A DNA stretch of 64,000 bases from Haberlea rhodopensis (taxonomy: Eukaryota; Streptophyta; Magnoliopsida; Lamiales; Gesneriaceae). A program made the translations under genes and the position numbers. The notes under the pieces are model-generated. The model saw only the letters and a program-made list of their open reading frames with translations, had not been told where the DNA came from and searched no databases. Below are positions 46,777 to 59,533 of the stretch, piece after piece (the stretch's first letter is position 1; each line of letters opens with the position of its first letter). The DNA lies in the NCBI GenBank assembly GCA_907163345.1, contig CAJQUN010000150.1:372001-436000 (forward strand). Reading direction: 5' to 3'.

Positions 46777-49700
46777 ATGGCGAACCTCAATGAAGAGGTA
46801 GGAGATGTGGACAGTAGAAATGCAAGTATTGCTCAGCCGAACCCTTTACCACCACCTGCTGTGGGCGTAGAGCCCAGTGTACAGATATTACTGCCAGGGG
46901 AGCTCAGTTTGAAGCAGTTTCTGAGTTTCCATCCGCCCATGTTTGTGGGGACTGAGTCTGGTGAAGTAGCTGAGGAGTGGTTGGAACGTATAGAGCAGAT
47001 ACTTGTGACTGCACCTTGTGCACTCACGGCATGGCTGAGGTTAGCAGAGTTTCAGCTGGCTAAGAAGCCTGCTATGTGGTGGAAGACCACCGTGATGGAG
47101 CTGAGAGCTCTAGGTATGGCAGTTGACTGGACTGTATTCCGGACCCGGTTCCTTAACCGGTATTTCTCTGCAGCTGCCAGACAATTAAAGGAGGATGAGT
47201 TCAACAGTTTGAAGCAGGGTAGCATGTCCGTAGCAGACTACGCTATGCAGTATTCCTCACTGCTGAGGTATGTACCTCATATTGCTGTCAGCAGCCATGC
47301 CAAGATGAGGAACTTTCTGAAAGGTCTGAGGCCGGAGCTATTCGATAGGGTTATCTCTAACAACCCCAGCTCGTTTGACGACGCCCTGACACGGGCAGAG
47401 TTGGCAGAGATTGCCGTAGACGCATACAAGGATGTTGTACCCCCTTTTGTACCATCACAGAGGCCTACTACTGATAGTCTGAGGCCACGAGGGGATCAGT
47501 TTAAGGCTCGTGGGGCCTCATCATCTTCCAGGTTTAGTGGGAAGAAGTCTCATGGACAGAAGCAGAACACCCGGGGGCACACACAAGGAAACAGGACAGA
47601 GGTAACCAGGTGTACCAACTGCGGAGGATGGCATTTGTTACGTGACTGTCGAGGTTGCTATATCTGTGGCAAGATGGGCCACATAGCTCGGGGTTGCCCC
47701 AATCGGGCAGTTCAGACGGATTCAGGGCCGAATAGGCCAAGGTTTGATGCTGGGAGGGCACCACAGAGGCAGCAGTTTGCACCACGACCCCTGGGAGGTC
47801 AGACGACAGGACCGCCGCAGGGACAGGTGTATGCACTGACCAGGGAGCAGGCCGAGGCAGCCCCAGAGGAGGTCATTGCTGGTACGTGTCATTTACTTAC
47901 GTACCCTGCACTTATATTGATAGATACAGGTGCTTCCCATTCCTTTGTATCTACTGCCTTTGTGGAAGGACACCATTTGTGCTCGTCTCTGTTACCCACG
48001 CCTCTCATGGTCTCGACACCCACGGGGAAGCATGTGATTGCAGATCGACAGTTATCTGATTGCCTCATTTATTTTGAGGGCAATGATCTGAGGGCCGATT
48101 TGATTCAGTTAGAGATGGCAGACTTTGACTGCATTATCGGCATTGATGTGTTGAGCAGATACCGAGCTATGGTAGATTGCCAAAAGAGGATGGTTCGCTT
48201 TCTGTCTGATCAGGGGTTCCAGTGGACTTTTTATGGGGACGGCTCTCGTCCAAGGATACCAGTAATCTCGGCGGTTAAGATGTCGCGGTTATTGGAACGT
48301 GGTCATACTGGGTACCTTATTTATGCTATGAATGCTTCAGAGGAGAAGGAAGTGAGAGCCGAGGACATTCCAGTTGTGGCGGAGTTCAGTGATGTGTTTC
48401 CAGATGAGATTCCGGGATTTCCGCCAGTCAGGGATGTGGAGTTTGCTATTGAACTGCTGCCAGGGACATCAGCCATTTCTCGTGCCCCATACAGGATGGC
48501 ACCGGCAGAGCTGAGGGAGCTGAAGGTACAGTTACAGGAGCTCCTCGACAAGGGATACATCCGCCCTAGTGTATCGCCTTGGGGTGCGCCAGTCTTGTTC
48601 GTGAAAAAGAAGGACGGATCAATGCGTCTGTGCATTGACTACAGGCAACTGAACAAGGCTACAGTGAAGAACAGATATCCGCTTCCGAGGATTGATGATC
48701 TGTTCGACCAGCTTCAGGGTACGGAGGTGTACTCCAAGATAGATTTGAGGTCAGGCTATCACCAGGTACGGGTTAGAGCTGGTGATGTCCAAAAGACGGC
48801 TTTTAGAACTCGGTATGGGCACTATGAGTTCTTGGTGATGCCGTTCGGTGTGACAAATGCACCTGCAGTCTTTATGAGCCTGATGAACAGAGTATTTCAG
48901 GAGTACCTCGATCAGTTTGTGATCGTGTTTATTGATGACATCCTAGTCTATTCGAGGAATGAGGAGGATCATGCCGATCATCTGAGGATAGTACTCCAGA
49001 TCCTCAGAGATCATCAGTTGTACGCAAAACTCAGCAAGTGTGAGTTTTGGCTGAACAGTGTTGCATTTTTGGGCCATATCATATCACGAGAGGGGATATC
49101 AGTAGACCCGAGGAAGATAGAGGCAGTTATGGATTGGTCTACCCCTACTTCAGTCAGTGAGATTCGAAGTTTTCTTGGTCTGGCTGGCTATTATCGACGT
49201 TTCGTCGAGGGTTTCTCAAAGATCGCCAAGCCACTTACACAGCTGACTCAGAAGGGAGTCCCATTTTGTTGGTCAGAGGCTTGTGAGCAGAGCTTCCGGG
49301 AATTAAAGCACAGACTGACTACTGCGCCAGTTCTAGTGATACCCAAGGAGAACAAAGGATTTGTTCTTTATACCGATGCATCTCTACAGGGATTAGGGTG
49401 CGTGCTGATGCAGGACAGACATGTAGTGGCTTACGCTTCGAGACAGTTGAAGCCACATGAGACGAGGTATCCAGTCCATGATCTGGAGTTGGCAGCTATA
49501 GTGTTCGCCTTGAAGATATGGCGACACTACTTATACGGTACCTCATTTACCATCTTCACTGATCACAAGAGCCTGAAATTCTTGTTTACACAGGCTGAGC
49601 TGAACATGAGGCAGAGGAGATGGATGGACCTGCTGAAGGACTACGACTGTGAAATCGAATATCACCCGGGAAAGGCAAATTTGACAGCCGACGCTTTGAG

Positions 49701-51331
49701 TCGGAAGGTGAGGAGCACAGCAGAGGATGCTATGTCTCTGTCAGCTATGTTTGGCTCCTACTGCCATTTGGGATTCGATTATGATGTATCTTCTTCACCA
49801 GTACAGGTTTTGACCTTGCTAGCTGAGCCTGTTATATTTGATCACATCAGGAAGGCTCAGGGGACCGATGTAGAGGTTCAGAGATGGATGTTAGTGGTTC
49901 ATTCAGGACAGCCATCGAGATTCAGAGTGGCTGATGACGGTTCTCTGAGGCTCGGAGACAGATGGGTGGTTCCAGACACACCCGAGTTGCGCCAAGGTAT
50001 ATTACAGCGAGCTCATTGCAGCAGGATGAGTATCCATCCAGGTGGGAAGAAGATGTATAAGGATCTACGCAGCCAGTTCTGGTGGAGGCGTATGAAACAG
50101 GATGTCACCTCTTTTGTCAAGCGTTGTTTGATTTGTCAGCAAGTGAAAGCTGAGAGACAAAGGCCTGGAGGTGAACTAAGAAGTTTAGAGGTACCCGAGT
50201 GGAAATGGCAGCACGTATCTATGGATTTCGTGACCCACTTGCCGAGGACTGTTTCGGGTTTTGATGCCATCTGGGTAGTCGTGGACAGATTGACTAAGAG
50301 TGCTCATTTCATTCCCTACTGTATGACCTTCACGCACTTAAGAATGGCGCAGTTATATGTCAGAGATGTGGTGAGATTGCACGGGATCCCTGTTTCGATT
50401 GTGTCAGATCGAGATCCGCGGTTTACATCTCACTTTTGGGAGGGTCTGCAGACAGCTCTAGGTACAGAGTTGAGGTTGAGCACAGCCTATCATCCCCAGA
50501 CGGACGGACAGACCGAGCGTACGATACAGACGCTCGAAGATATGTTGAGGGCTTGTGTGCTGGAGTTCGACACTTCATGGCAGGACTCGATAGCCTTGGT
50601 GGAATTTTCTTACAACAACAGCTACCAGGCAAGTATTCAGATGGCTCCTTTCGAGGCCCTCTATGGTAGGCGTTGTAGGTCACCCTTGTGTTGGGATGAC
50701 ATGGACCGTAAGTCGGTTGGAGGACCTGAGTTGATTCAGGAAATGGAAGAGAAAGTTAAGGTTATCAGAACAAAGATGAAGGCAGCTCAGGATAGACAGG
50801 CAGCATATGCCAATCAGCGGCGTAGACCGTTGGAGTTTCAGTTAGGCGACAGAGTGTTTTTTAAAGATCTCACCCTTCAGAGGCGTAGTACGGTTTGGGA
50901 TGCGAGGGAAGTTATCCCCGAGGTACGTAGGGCCGTATGAGATCTTACAGCGTATTGGTACTCTGGCGTACCGGTTGGCTTTACCGCCCTCTCTGTCTGG
51001 CATACACGACGTTTTTCATGTGTCTATGCTGAGGAAGTATGAGCCAGATCCCTCACATGTGTTGCAGCCTTCAGAGGTGCAGATTGAGTCCGATGTTTCT
51101 TATGTGGAGCGGCCTATCAGGATTTTGGATAGAGCAGACCGCAGACTTCGGAACAAGGTTATTCCTATGATCAAGGTTCAGTGGGATCGTAGGGGTGTCG
51201 AGGAGGCCACGTGGGAGACAGAGCGACACATGGTGCAGTACTATCCAGAACTGTTTTCTGGTATGCGTTTATGTATTGTTTTATTTCTAGTTAGCAGCAT
51301 GTTTGATTTCGGGACGAAATCTTATAAGTAG
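46777..51331 (+). pseudogene. Gag-Pol polyprotein of element E, one frame break
   Basis: The ATG just after TTGCAG gives MANLNEEVGDVDSRN. Domains: capsid (about 45-210), two adjacent zinc knuckles (CTNCGGWHLLRDC, CYICGKMGHIARGC) near 290-315, and protease DTGASHSF at about 383. RT has FIDDIL with Asp at about 720-721. RNase H has LYTDASL with Asp at about 867, and the integrase HHCC lies near 1080-1120. The integrase core Asp 1150, Asp 1211 and Glu 1247 give D,D35E spacing. A six-T run at 50857-50862 has one T more than relatives, ending the frame at 50940. The rest, including chromodomain RPIRILDRADRRL, is open to 51331. The extra T could be real or a homopolymer sequencing error. Confidence 0.93.
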
Positions 51332-51339
51332 GGGAGTAT
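51325..51339 (+). other. polypurine tract, element E
   Basis: TAAGTAGGGGAGTAT directly abuts the 3' LTR start. Confidence 0.82.
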
Positions 51340-53817
51340 TGTGATATCCCCGAAATGATTATGTGGGTAATCATGCATTTAAGGGTGGTTAATTATGAAC
51401 CTATATGTTTAAAGCGTTTGTATGTGGGATTAATTTATTTAATTTGATGATGTGGTTTAGGAAGCATGTTAGGTGTTTTTAATTGTTGTGTTGATGTGGT
51501 AGAATAATAAAATATCGAGGAGGGATATTTTTATACATCGTATGAAATACCGGGACACAATTAAACACCACAAACCACCCCACATGCAACCACCCAACCC
51601 CCACTTGCAGCCAAACCCACGCCCTTCCCCTGTTTTCTGGGAAAGCAGATTGACTTGTAGGCATGTTTGGACTTAGATATTTTGGGTCTTGCCTCTTCCA
51701 AAAGCTTCCTTCTTTTTCCCTTCATTTCTCTGCAACTTGGTCGAGTTCCAGGAGAAAAGTGATCGGGTTTCATGCTTCTTTTCATATAGAAAATCGAAGG
51801 GCAAAAGTGGTGAGGAGTCACATTTTTTCCCAGTTTTCAAGTTTCCTGGCATGCTTGTTCTTTGTAGCAGATTTGGCATGATAGTTTAGAGTATGATGTT
51901 ATCTTGTTATGAATACCTTTTTGGGATGTTTGTGAAGCCTTTAGCATGTTTAGTTAAGAAACTTGCATGCTTTATGTGCTAGATTTGTGGTAGAGAAAAG
52001 GGCTCCTCGAACATCCGAGCAGAGAAGTACTCTGTTTTCCATGTTAGGAAGGGTTTTACCATGATGTTTCGAAGCATGCTAACTTAGGTTTTGGTTGAAC
52101 CTTTGATGTGTTTTTATGTATGGTAACTTGTTGAAGGTACCAGTATATTTCCTTGAGCATGTTGCATGTGTTATGTGAAAGATTTAATCATGTGAAAGGT
52201 AGTGTTCGAAAATTCTGGGCAAGGTTCAAGTGCCCTGTTTTCTGGAAATATATGTGCGGAGAGTACTTTTTTGAAGGTGTTATCATGCATGATAAACTTA
52301 AGTTTTGGAAAAACTTTGATGTAAAAATATGCTTGGTAGTTTTGTGAAACCCATGGCATGTTTAGTTGAGCACGGTTTATGATATATGTGTTAGTTTTAA
52401 TAGCATGTAAAGAGGTGCTCAAGAATTCTGGAAATGAAAATGTGCCCTGTTTCCAGAAAAAGTTGATCCAGTACTTGTTTAAATGATCGATGTTTATGCA
52501 TGTAGGTTTATGCTAAGGGTGTATATTTGGTTTGAATACACTCAGGGTAGTGTAGTTCTAATGCTAGCATGATGATCTTAGTATGTATTATGTCCTACAT
52601 GTTAGATTTAAGGGTATAAATATCGGTGTTAAGCAATTCTGGAAAATCGCCGAAGGAACAAGGTTGGCGATCGATCGCCAAGGAGGCGCGATCGATTGCG
52701 ACGTTCCAGTGGGTTTTGGCGATCGATCGCCAATATTGGGGCGATCGATCGCTGAATGTTTTTTTTTGGTATGCGAGGCAGTAGCATCTCGCGATCGATC
52801 GGGGCTCATGGGCGATCGATCGCGAGATGATATTGAAGGATTAATTTGGTTTTTAATTTGGTTTTGCTTCCGGATTATTATGAGGTGCCTAATATTGTGT
52901 TGTGTGGCTATGTAGAACCATCCCAGGTGCCAGCACAACCGAGGAGATAAAGTCGATTGACTCCTCTATCTTTTGAAAGGTACGTAAGCGACGTACGGGC
53001 ATCCCAACGGTAACATGTACTTTATGTTTGTCTTTATGACACATGATGAATGCAATGTGGTGCATTATGGTTATGATACATGTTTTATGCATTGTTTTTG
53101 CATATGTATGTTGTGAAATATAAGAGGTGTATTTCACGAGTTAAAGTTATCTTAGTAAGGATTTTAATGGCTTACGCTAAAGTCCATTGGAAGCGATGAA
53201 GAATTCCGCTTACATGGAGTAGCAATGCTAAAGTCCATTGGAAGCGAGGAAGAATTCCGCTTACATGGAGTAGCAAGAAGCATTAAAATGTACTAATGAT
53301 AAGGGCTCAGGATGAAATAAGGATTTAAGGGAAAAGGGAATGTCATGACATTGCATATCCATACATTCATATAATGTGTTTCTATTATGAATTATGGTAC
53401 AGGGACAACCAATGGGCGATATAAATGCTGGAAATACAGGAAGGACTTGTGTTTAAGATTTGCATTTATGCCTTACTTTCATATTATGTTAAATATGAAT
53501 TGTGTTATGCTCATGTGTTGGGGGTTGTCTTTGTAGGTGCTTTTGTTGACGAGAACCAGGGCCGGGGTTGATATGCTGAGCTGTGAGGAGTGCTACAGGA
53601 TTAGCATGATAGAGTTTTTGTATAGCTTCTACTGAGTAGAGTAAGACTATGATGTAGTACCTTTGTAGGAAGTATGTCTTTCCTTTTGGAACTTTTTGGT
53701 ACTGTAATCTCTAAAGCTCAGGTTAATCAACACGGCACTTTACTCTGATATAATCACATGTATGTTTAGTTCTCTAAATTGCACCTTAATATCTTGATGT
53801 GATAACGGGGTCTCACA
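51340..53817 (+). repeat. 3' LTR of element E (2478 bp)
   Basis: Nearly identical to 44082-46560. Ends GGGGTCTCACA followed by GACTG. Confidence 0.96.
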
Positions 53818-54907
53818 GACTGCCTCGGGATTCGATGCAATCTGGGTGATTGTGGATCGACTGACAAAGGTGGCTCACTTCATCCCATATAGTATGACTT
53901 TCACATACTTAAAAATGGCTCAGTTGTATGTTCGGGACGTAGTAAGATTGCATGGCATACCAGTCTCGATTGTGTCTGATAGAGACCCGCGGTTCACATC
54001 GCACTTTTGGGAGGGTCTTCAATCAGCTTTGGGTACAGAGTTGAGACTGAGTACAGCTTACCACCCTCAGACAGATGGTCAGACAGAGCATACCATACAG
54101 ACTCTTGAGGACATATTGAGGGCATGTGTGTTGGAGTTCGATACTCTGTGGCAAGATTCATTGCCACTTATAGAGTTCTCTTACAACAACAGTTATCAGG
54201 CGAGCATTCAGATGGCTCCATTTGAGGCCCTTTACGGTCGACGTTGTAGGTCACCGTTATACTGGGAAGATTTGGCTAGTAAGACGGTCGGAGGACCGGA
54301 ATTAATTCGTGAAATGGAAGAGAAAATCAAAGTGATCCTTCAGAAAATGAAAGCGGCTCAAGATAGGCAAGCGGCCTATGCTAATAAACGACGGCGACCA
54401 TTGGAATTCCAAGTAGGAGACAAGGTCTTTCTGAAAATCTCACCATTCAGAGGTGTAGTTCGTTTCGGTATGCGGGGGAAATTGTCTCCGAGGTATGTTG
54501 GGCCATACGAGATATTGCAGCGCATAGGCACTTTGGCTTACCGTCTAGCCCTACCGTCGTCATTGTCTGATATACATGATGTCTTCCATGTTTCTTTGTT
54601 GAGGAAGTATGAGCCGGACCCGTCTCATGTGTTGCAGCCTTTAGAGGTTCAGTTGAGTTCAGATGTGTCCTATGTTGAACGGCCAGTCAGAATTCTGGAT
54701 CGAGAGGATCGCAGACTTCCAAGCAAGGTTATACCGATGGTCAAGGTTCAGTGGGATCGTCGGGGTGTCGAAGAGGCCACGTGGGAGACGGAACGGCATA
54801 TGGTGCAGCACTACCCAGAACTATTCTCTGGTATGTCATTTATGTTTAGTTTCTTTTAGGTAAGTGCATGCGATTTCGGGGTCGAAATCTTATAAGTAGG
54901 GGAGTAA
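53818..54907 (+). pseudogene. internal region 3 of F, integrase core and chromodomain after E
   Basis: Resumes at the GACTG duplication with SGFDAIWVIVDRLTK and runs through the integrase core (SDRDPRF, HPQTDGQTEHTIQ), YVGPYEILQRIG and the chromodomain (RPVRILDREDRRL, EEATWETE) to the stop at 54859. It is open for 337 codons. It differs from copies 1 and 2 at several sites where those two share a derived state (for example LLRKY here against MFRKY there). Confidence 0.92.
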
Positions 54908-56922
54908 TGTGATGTCCCCGAAATGATTAATTGCAATTAAGACATTAATTATGTTCATATGATTAATTATGTGGATAATCAAATTATGTGTCGGTATTGA
55001 CTATCATTTGAAAATATTTAGCCATGTGAGATTGACCCGGTAGAGCTTCGGGATGCATCCGTTGCATGTTGAAATATGTGTTTCCTAGTATGAATTGTTG
55101 GAGTGGATCTTTACAATTAATTGTGTAAAGCATGATTATATGTGAATCTTGTTGCATGATTAAGGGGGGGGGGGGGGGGGGTTCTAAAATGTCATGTTAG
55201 CCATGACTTATCAACCATGCTAGCAACTTGCATTGTTTTATATTTTTTTAAAAGAGCCACTTGCCTCCTTTAATTTCCAACCACACAATTGGCCATAACC
55301 ATCTTCACTCTATCCCAAAACCCCTATTGTCGTTTCTTGGCAAGAGGAGAAGGAGAGAGCTGGGAAAAAGAGTCTTTCTTGTGTCTCCTTGCAAAAATCT
55401 TGAAGCCTAAGGGGTAAGCTATCAATGTAGTGAAATTTTGTTGGTTCTTGATCATTCTTGTGTCATATTTTGAGGTTAAAAGGGGTGGATCTTGTTCCAT
55501 CATGTTGTTTATACTTGGGGGTTGCATTTTCATGTTGTTTTGTGGTTATATGTTGAGCTTAGTAGTTGTTCTTGGTTGTTCATGAGTGTATGTGTTGAGG
55601 GAAGCTCATTCAGAGAAGTTTCTCGCAGAAACAGGGCTTCTCGATCGATCGGAAAATGGGTCCGATCGATCGAGCAAGGCAGAGCCTGAGCAAGGCGTGA
55701 AATGGGCTTACCGATCGATCGACGATTTTTACCGATCGATCGGTGTGATGTCTCGATCGATCGGTAAAACGGCTCGATCGATCGGTGGAGGCAGTACCTG
55801 GATGCTTATTTTTCTTGACTTGGCGATAGCTCGGGGCTTAGGGCCGATCGATCGCAAGGCATAAAGTTTGGATTTTTGGGATTTTGTTCTATATGGTGAT
55901 GTTTTTGATAATGGTTCATTTATTGGTTTCTAATATGGATTCATGTGATTATGTAGAACCATCCCAGGTAGCCACACAGCCTAGGAGATAAAGTCCACGA
56001 TATCTCCACTTTTGGAACCAAGGTACGTAGTGAGACGTACGAGCATCGGACGGTAAAACGTGTCATACCTTTGATTTTGTATATTGTGGATAGTGAATCC
56101 TTATACGTGATGGTATATGTGAAATGACTGTGAATTACTGTGATAATGGAATCAATTATTGTGGTGGATTAATGTGATGGAATTGATGAATGTTCCGGTA
56201 GCCTTTATCTCCGAGCGAGGGAGGTACTTGCCGCTGTCATATGAAGCGATGGTAATATGATATTTGCCGCTGTCATGTCTAAGCGAGGTAACATGCCGCT
56301 GTCATTGTCGAAGCGAGGGATATCATATGATGCCGCTATATGTCGAAGCGAGGGGTCCTAAAATTCCGCTTTTGTATTGGGACCGGAACAGTCACAATTC
56401 TAGAGGTTAAAGTGAAATATTGTGGTTATAATTGGAAACGCGTTATCGATCATTATATCGTGAACTAATGATTTTGTGCATAAGCTTGTGAAACAGGAAC
56501 GTCAATGAAATGTGCTAATGTGGTAATCGAAGAGCATATCAATTAATCGTTTCATACGCTTAATTACTTTATTAAGTTGAATTGTGTTAAGTGATAATAT
56601 ATGTATATGCTCATGGTGAGTTGTTCCTGTAGGTACGCTTTTGAAACCAAGGGGGCTGAGGGTCGGTTGAACTGTGAGCTGTTGAAAGCATAAATGAAGA
56701 TAAAGTACATGAAATTTTGGATAGTCTCTACTCCAGAAGTAGTCTAATGCTATCACTTAAACATTCATGATTGGGAATGTAACTGAATAATTATTGTTGA
56801 AGTTTTATTTTGGCCTGTAACCTAATTGAGCTCAGATCAAACCAGAACCCTAAGATGTCTTTAATACATATTTAGCCCCATTTATATCTTGAATTCACTG
56901 TTAAGGTTTAAGGGTCCTTACA
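54908..56922 (+). repeat. LTR3 of array F (2015 bp)
   Basis: The outer 3' LTR, with an 18-G run near 55164 and CCCTAAG near 56850 (the state also seen in B and D LTRs). It ends CCTTACA followed by GTTAC, the partner of 27615-27619. Confidence 0.94.
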
Positions 56923-56927
56923 GTTAC

Positions 56928-56937
56928 TTATGGCCCT
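56928..56937 (+). pseudogene. 10-bp gag piece of element D between F and G
   Basis: TTATGGCCCT continues the D gag after the F insertion (YGP) and ends in the left GCCCT duplication of G. Two separate elements therefore entered D gag ten bases apart. Confidence 0.85.
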
Positions 56938-58974
56938 TGTAAGGACCCCAAATACTTAACCCTTGATTAGTGTATTAATCATTATGTGTGGCACATACTT
57001 TCCATAAAATCGTTCGGAAACTCCGATGGTACTATACCATTGAATGGCAATCACAAAGTTTTCTTTAACATACAATGTTAAGGGTTTACCATCCTAACAA
57101 CAAGAGGCTCATAGAGTTCGCCCATTACACCACTTTTTACGTTGTGGACTTTTATAAAAATTTGGGCAGAGTCTCCCCATAAATAGAGCTATCCCGAAAT
57201 AAAAGTACAGCACACCACATAATTCCCGGCCAGGGAAAACATAATACTCATCAGAATACAGCAATATCAAGTAAATTCCCAGCCAGGGAAGACACCACAC
57301 ATATGGCAACAAAAGTGGGTTTCAACACCCACATACACTAATGACTCTCATAATCCTTTAGCAATCCTACCTCTAATTGCATGCAACATAGAATGAGAGA
57401 GAGAAAGACTCATGCCTTTATATACAACCCATATACAAGTACCATCGTGCTCACATGCGAGCATCATAATCATGGGTATAACCATCATGGGTGTATATAT
57501 ATATATAGGTACTCTATACGATACCGTGCTCCATCAAGCCCTGGTACCACGATCCTGGGAGTACATCCAATCAACAGCTCGAGCTCATCTCCAAAGCCAT
57601 CGATGTACCTGTCCACCTGTCCCAACAGAGACAGCCCCCAACGGGGTGAGCATACTAATTCCACAATTTCATAATCATAATGACATAATACATAATTTAC
57701 AAAAATGTAAATATTGTGGAACATATGTGACACTTCCTGGATGGTATCATCCTCATCCTAGCGTACCCCTGTAATGACCCTGTTCTCAAAACAGATAAAT
57801 CATCAAATCCTGAATATGCAGTTAATCATCATATTGGTTAACCCTTACCAGTTTCGAATTAACAACATTTCATAACATCTTTCTTTATCTAGCAATTATC
57901 ATAATTCTAGATATCATATTGAGACTTCCTTAACTTCCGATACTAGCTAATCACTTCTCTGATTAACCACGTCTCTGTTCCTATTCATTACCAATAGGGA
58001 ATAAAATATAGATATCCTAGATATCTAATCAACACCACATTTTCATTTCTTACTTCAAAGTAGCGTCATACTACTGGTGTTCGCTCCGTAGCGACCACAC
58101 CCATCATTTGCTCGCTTCATAGCGGCACCAAGCATTTCACCATGTGAATCAACATAACGTAACTAAGTCGCGGTGCCATCATAGTAAAACATTTCATGTA
58201 TTTTAAATCATGCATCATACTTGTAAAACATCATTTAAGCTATGCTCGTACGCTAAACGTACCTTAAATCCTCGAAGTCCGAGCCAAACCTTGCTCGAGT
58301 TCCATGCCCCGAGGAATGATGTGCTAACACGATAAATAATTCACGATTATTTACGAACATGCAACCCATGCTCAAGCACACCCATAACCCTCAACATATC
58401 GTCAACACACGACAATAAATCATTTAAAAGACCCGGGGCAGGGTACATGCAGGGAGGGGAACGAATGAGACAACAACGAAAATTGTTCAAGGATACCCTA
58501 CAAATTTTCGAACCCTTATCTCACAAATCGAACCCAAATTAAACACCATAATTCATCTAAAATATGAATTAATCAATTAATAGCAAGAATCATCACCCTT
58601 GCCAAAAACCCCCAAAGTTCGAATTTCAAAGCCCTAAATTCGAACTCAATACCTTAAATTCGGACACAATTAAGCATCAACAATACATCTAAAACATGTA
58701 ATGAATGACCCATAACAAGAATCGTCACAACCCTTCCAAAACCCCCAAAATCGAACCCACTTCATGCACCCATCCAAAAAAATCGAACCCAAGCCAACGA
58801 AATCGAAATCATTCGAGCCAATAAATCACAACTTGGCAGGGAATCACATCACAAGCATGGAAAAAGGGGTTAGGAAGGTTACCCAAACGAAATCGGAAGA
58901 AATCGGACGAAAAATCGAAGAACCCTAGAAATTGGGGATCGGCGCATTCCAGCGAAATCCGACTTCCACACGCG

Positions 58975-59110
58975 ACGAAACTTCGAATTGACGGAGGGGA
59001 AAGGAGCGCCTGGACGAGACGAAGCCGTGGGTAGGTCGGACGCGCCGAACGGCGGCCGGACGGCGGCGAGCGCGGCGTTTTCGTGCGCGGGGGTACTGTT
59101 CCAGGCGGGA
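58975..59110 (-). other. GC-rich segment inside solo LTR G
   Basis: A stretch dense in CG dinucleotides (for example GGCGGCCGGACGGCGGCGAG) stands out in an otherwise AT-rich window. On the minus strand it lies 80-220 bases downstream of the TATA box, so it would be the start of the transcript. Minus-strand open frames of 102 and 117 codons cross it, but nothing in them is recognisable. Confidence 0.55.
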
Positions 59111-59191
59111 ATCGCATGCGGGCGGGAGAGAGAGATGAAGGGAAGGTGGGGCTGAAATGCAATCTTTAATAAAAATCTCGGGTTCAACTTG

Positions 59192-59199
59192 TATTTATA
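59192..59199 (-). promoter_or_regulatory. TATA box, solo LTR G
   Basis: GCTATAAATACAAG on the minus strand is a good plant TATA box, about 335 bases into the LTR. It is followed by a GC-rich leader-like region. Confidence 0.55.
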
Positions 59200-59533
59200 G
59201 CAAAATACCCCGAAATACTAATAGCCCCACAAATACATCGTGATTCATTAAAAATCATCTGTTTTCAAAAACTCTCTCTCTAACCCAAAAACCCCCTACC
59301 GGTGCTCACACAAGCACCCGAGATTCCGAGACACATTAAAAACCCAACTCTTAGGTTTTACACCGTAATGTGAATACAATCTCATCCTCGGGATCCAACG
59401 ATCCCAACTACCCAAATAAACGAGCCCAGAAGGCCCAACATCGCGATTAAACTCCAAATCGCTACGTAAAACATCTTTAGGGGTTATTAACACTCCGGGA
59501 TTAACATCTCCAATCCCAGGTCATCACAGCCGT

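Larger units (their letters stand above)
44082..53817 (+). mobile_element. young Ty3/gypsy chromovirus element E
   Basis: LTRs at 44082-46560 and 51340-53817 flank a nearly full gag-pol, with GACTG duplicated at 44077-44081 and 53818-53822. By eye the LTRs differ only at an extra G near 45413, C/T in one palindrome (near 45434 and 52690) and A/G near 46328 and 53585. With about two substitutions in 2478 bases this is the most recent insertion in the window. It disrupts the integrase of the third F unit. Confidence 0.96.
27620..56922 (+). mobile_element. tandem trimer element F (LTR-int-LTR-int-LTR-int-LTR)
   Basis: Four LTRs (the first reduced to its opening ~57 bases) alternate with three internal regions, all in the same orientation. 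A single pair of GTTAC duplications (27615-27619 and 56923-56927) flanks the outer ends, and there are none at the inner junctions. Each inner junction is polypurine tract directly joined to LTR, and LTR directly joined to primer site. This is the signature of recombination between LTRs or sister copies, not of three separate insertions. The third internal region is split by element E. Confidence 0.93.
56938..59528 (-). repeat. solo LTR G (2591 bp)
   Basis: On the minus strand it begins TGTGATGACCTGGGATTGG and ends GGGGTCCTTACA. It is flanked by GCCCT (56933-56937) and GCCGT (59529-59533), a 5-bp duplication with one later change. There is no primer site, coding domain or second LTR, so it is a solo LTR left by LTR-LTR recombination. 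It has no ATCGAT palindrome array, unlike A, B, D, E and F, but keeps a GTACGTTTAGCGTACGAGC block (near 58245-58265) and GCTCGCTTCATAGCGGC modules near 58110. Confidence 0.88.

Noticed and set aside
57481..57510. Short TA repeat as a regulatory site
   Set aside because: A simple dinucleotide run inside solo LTR G with no positional support for a promoter role.
58809..59187. 117- and 102-codon minus-strand open frames as a captured host gene
   Set aside because: The region is GC-rich by composition, the peptides are low-complexity Pro/Ser/Arg and match nothing I recognise. I keep only the composition as a finding.
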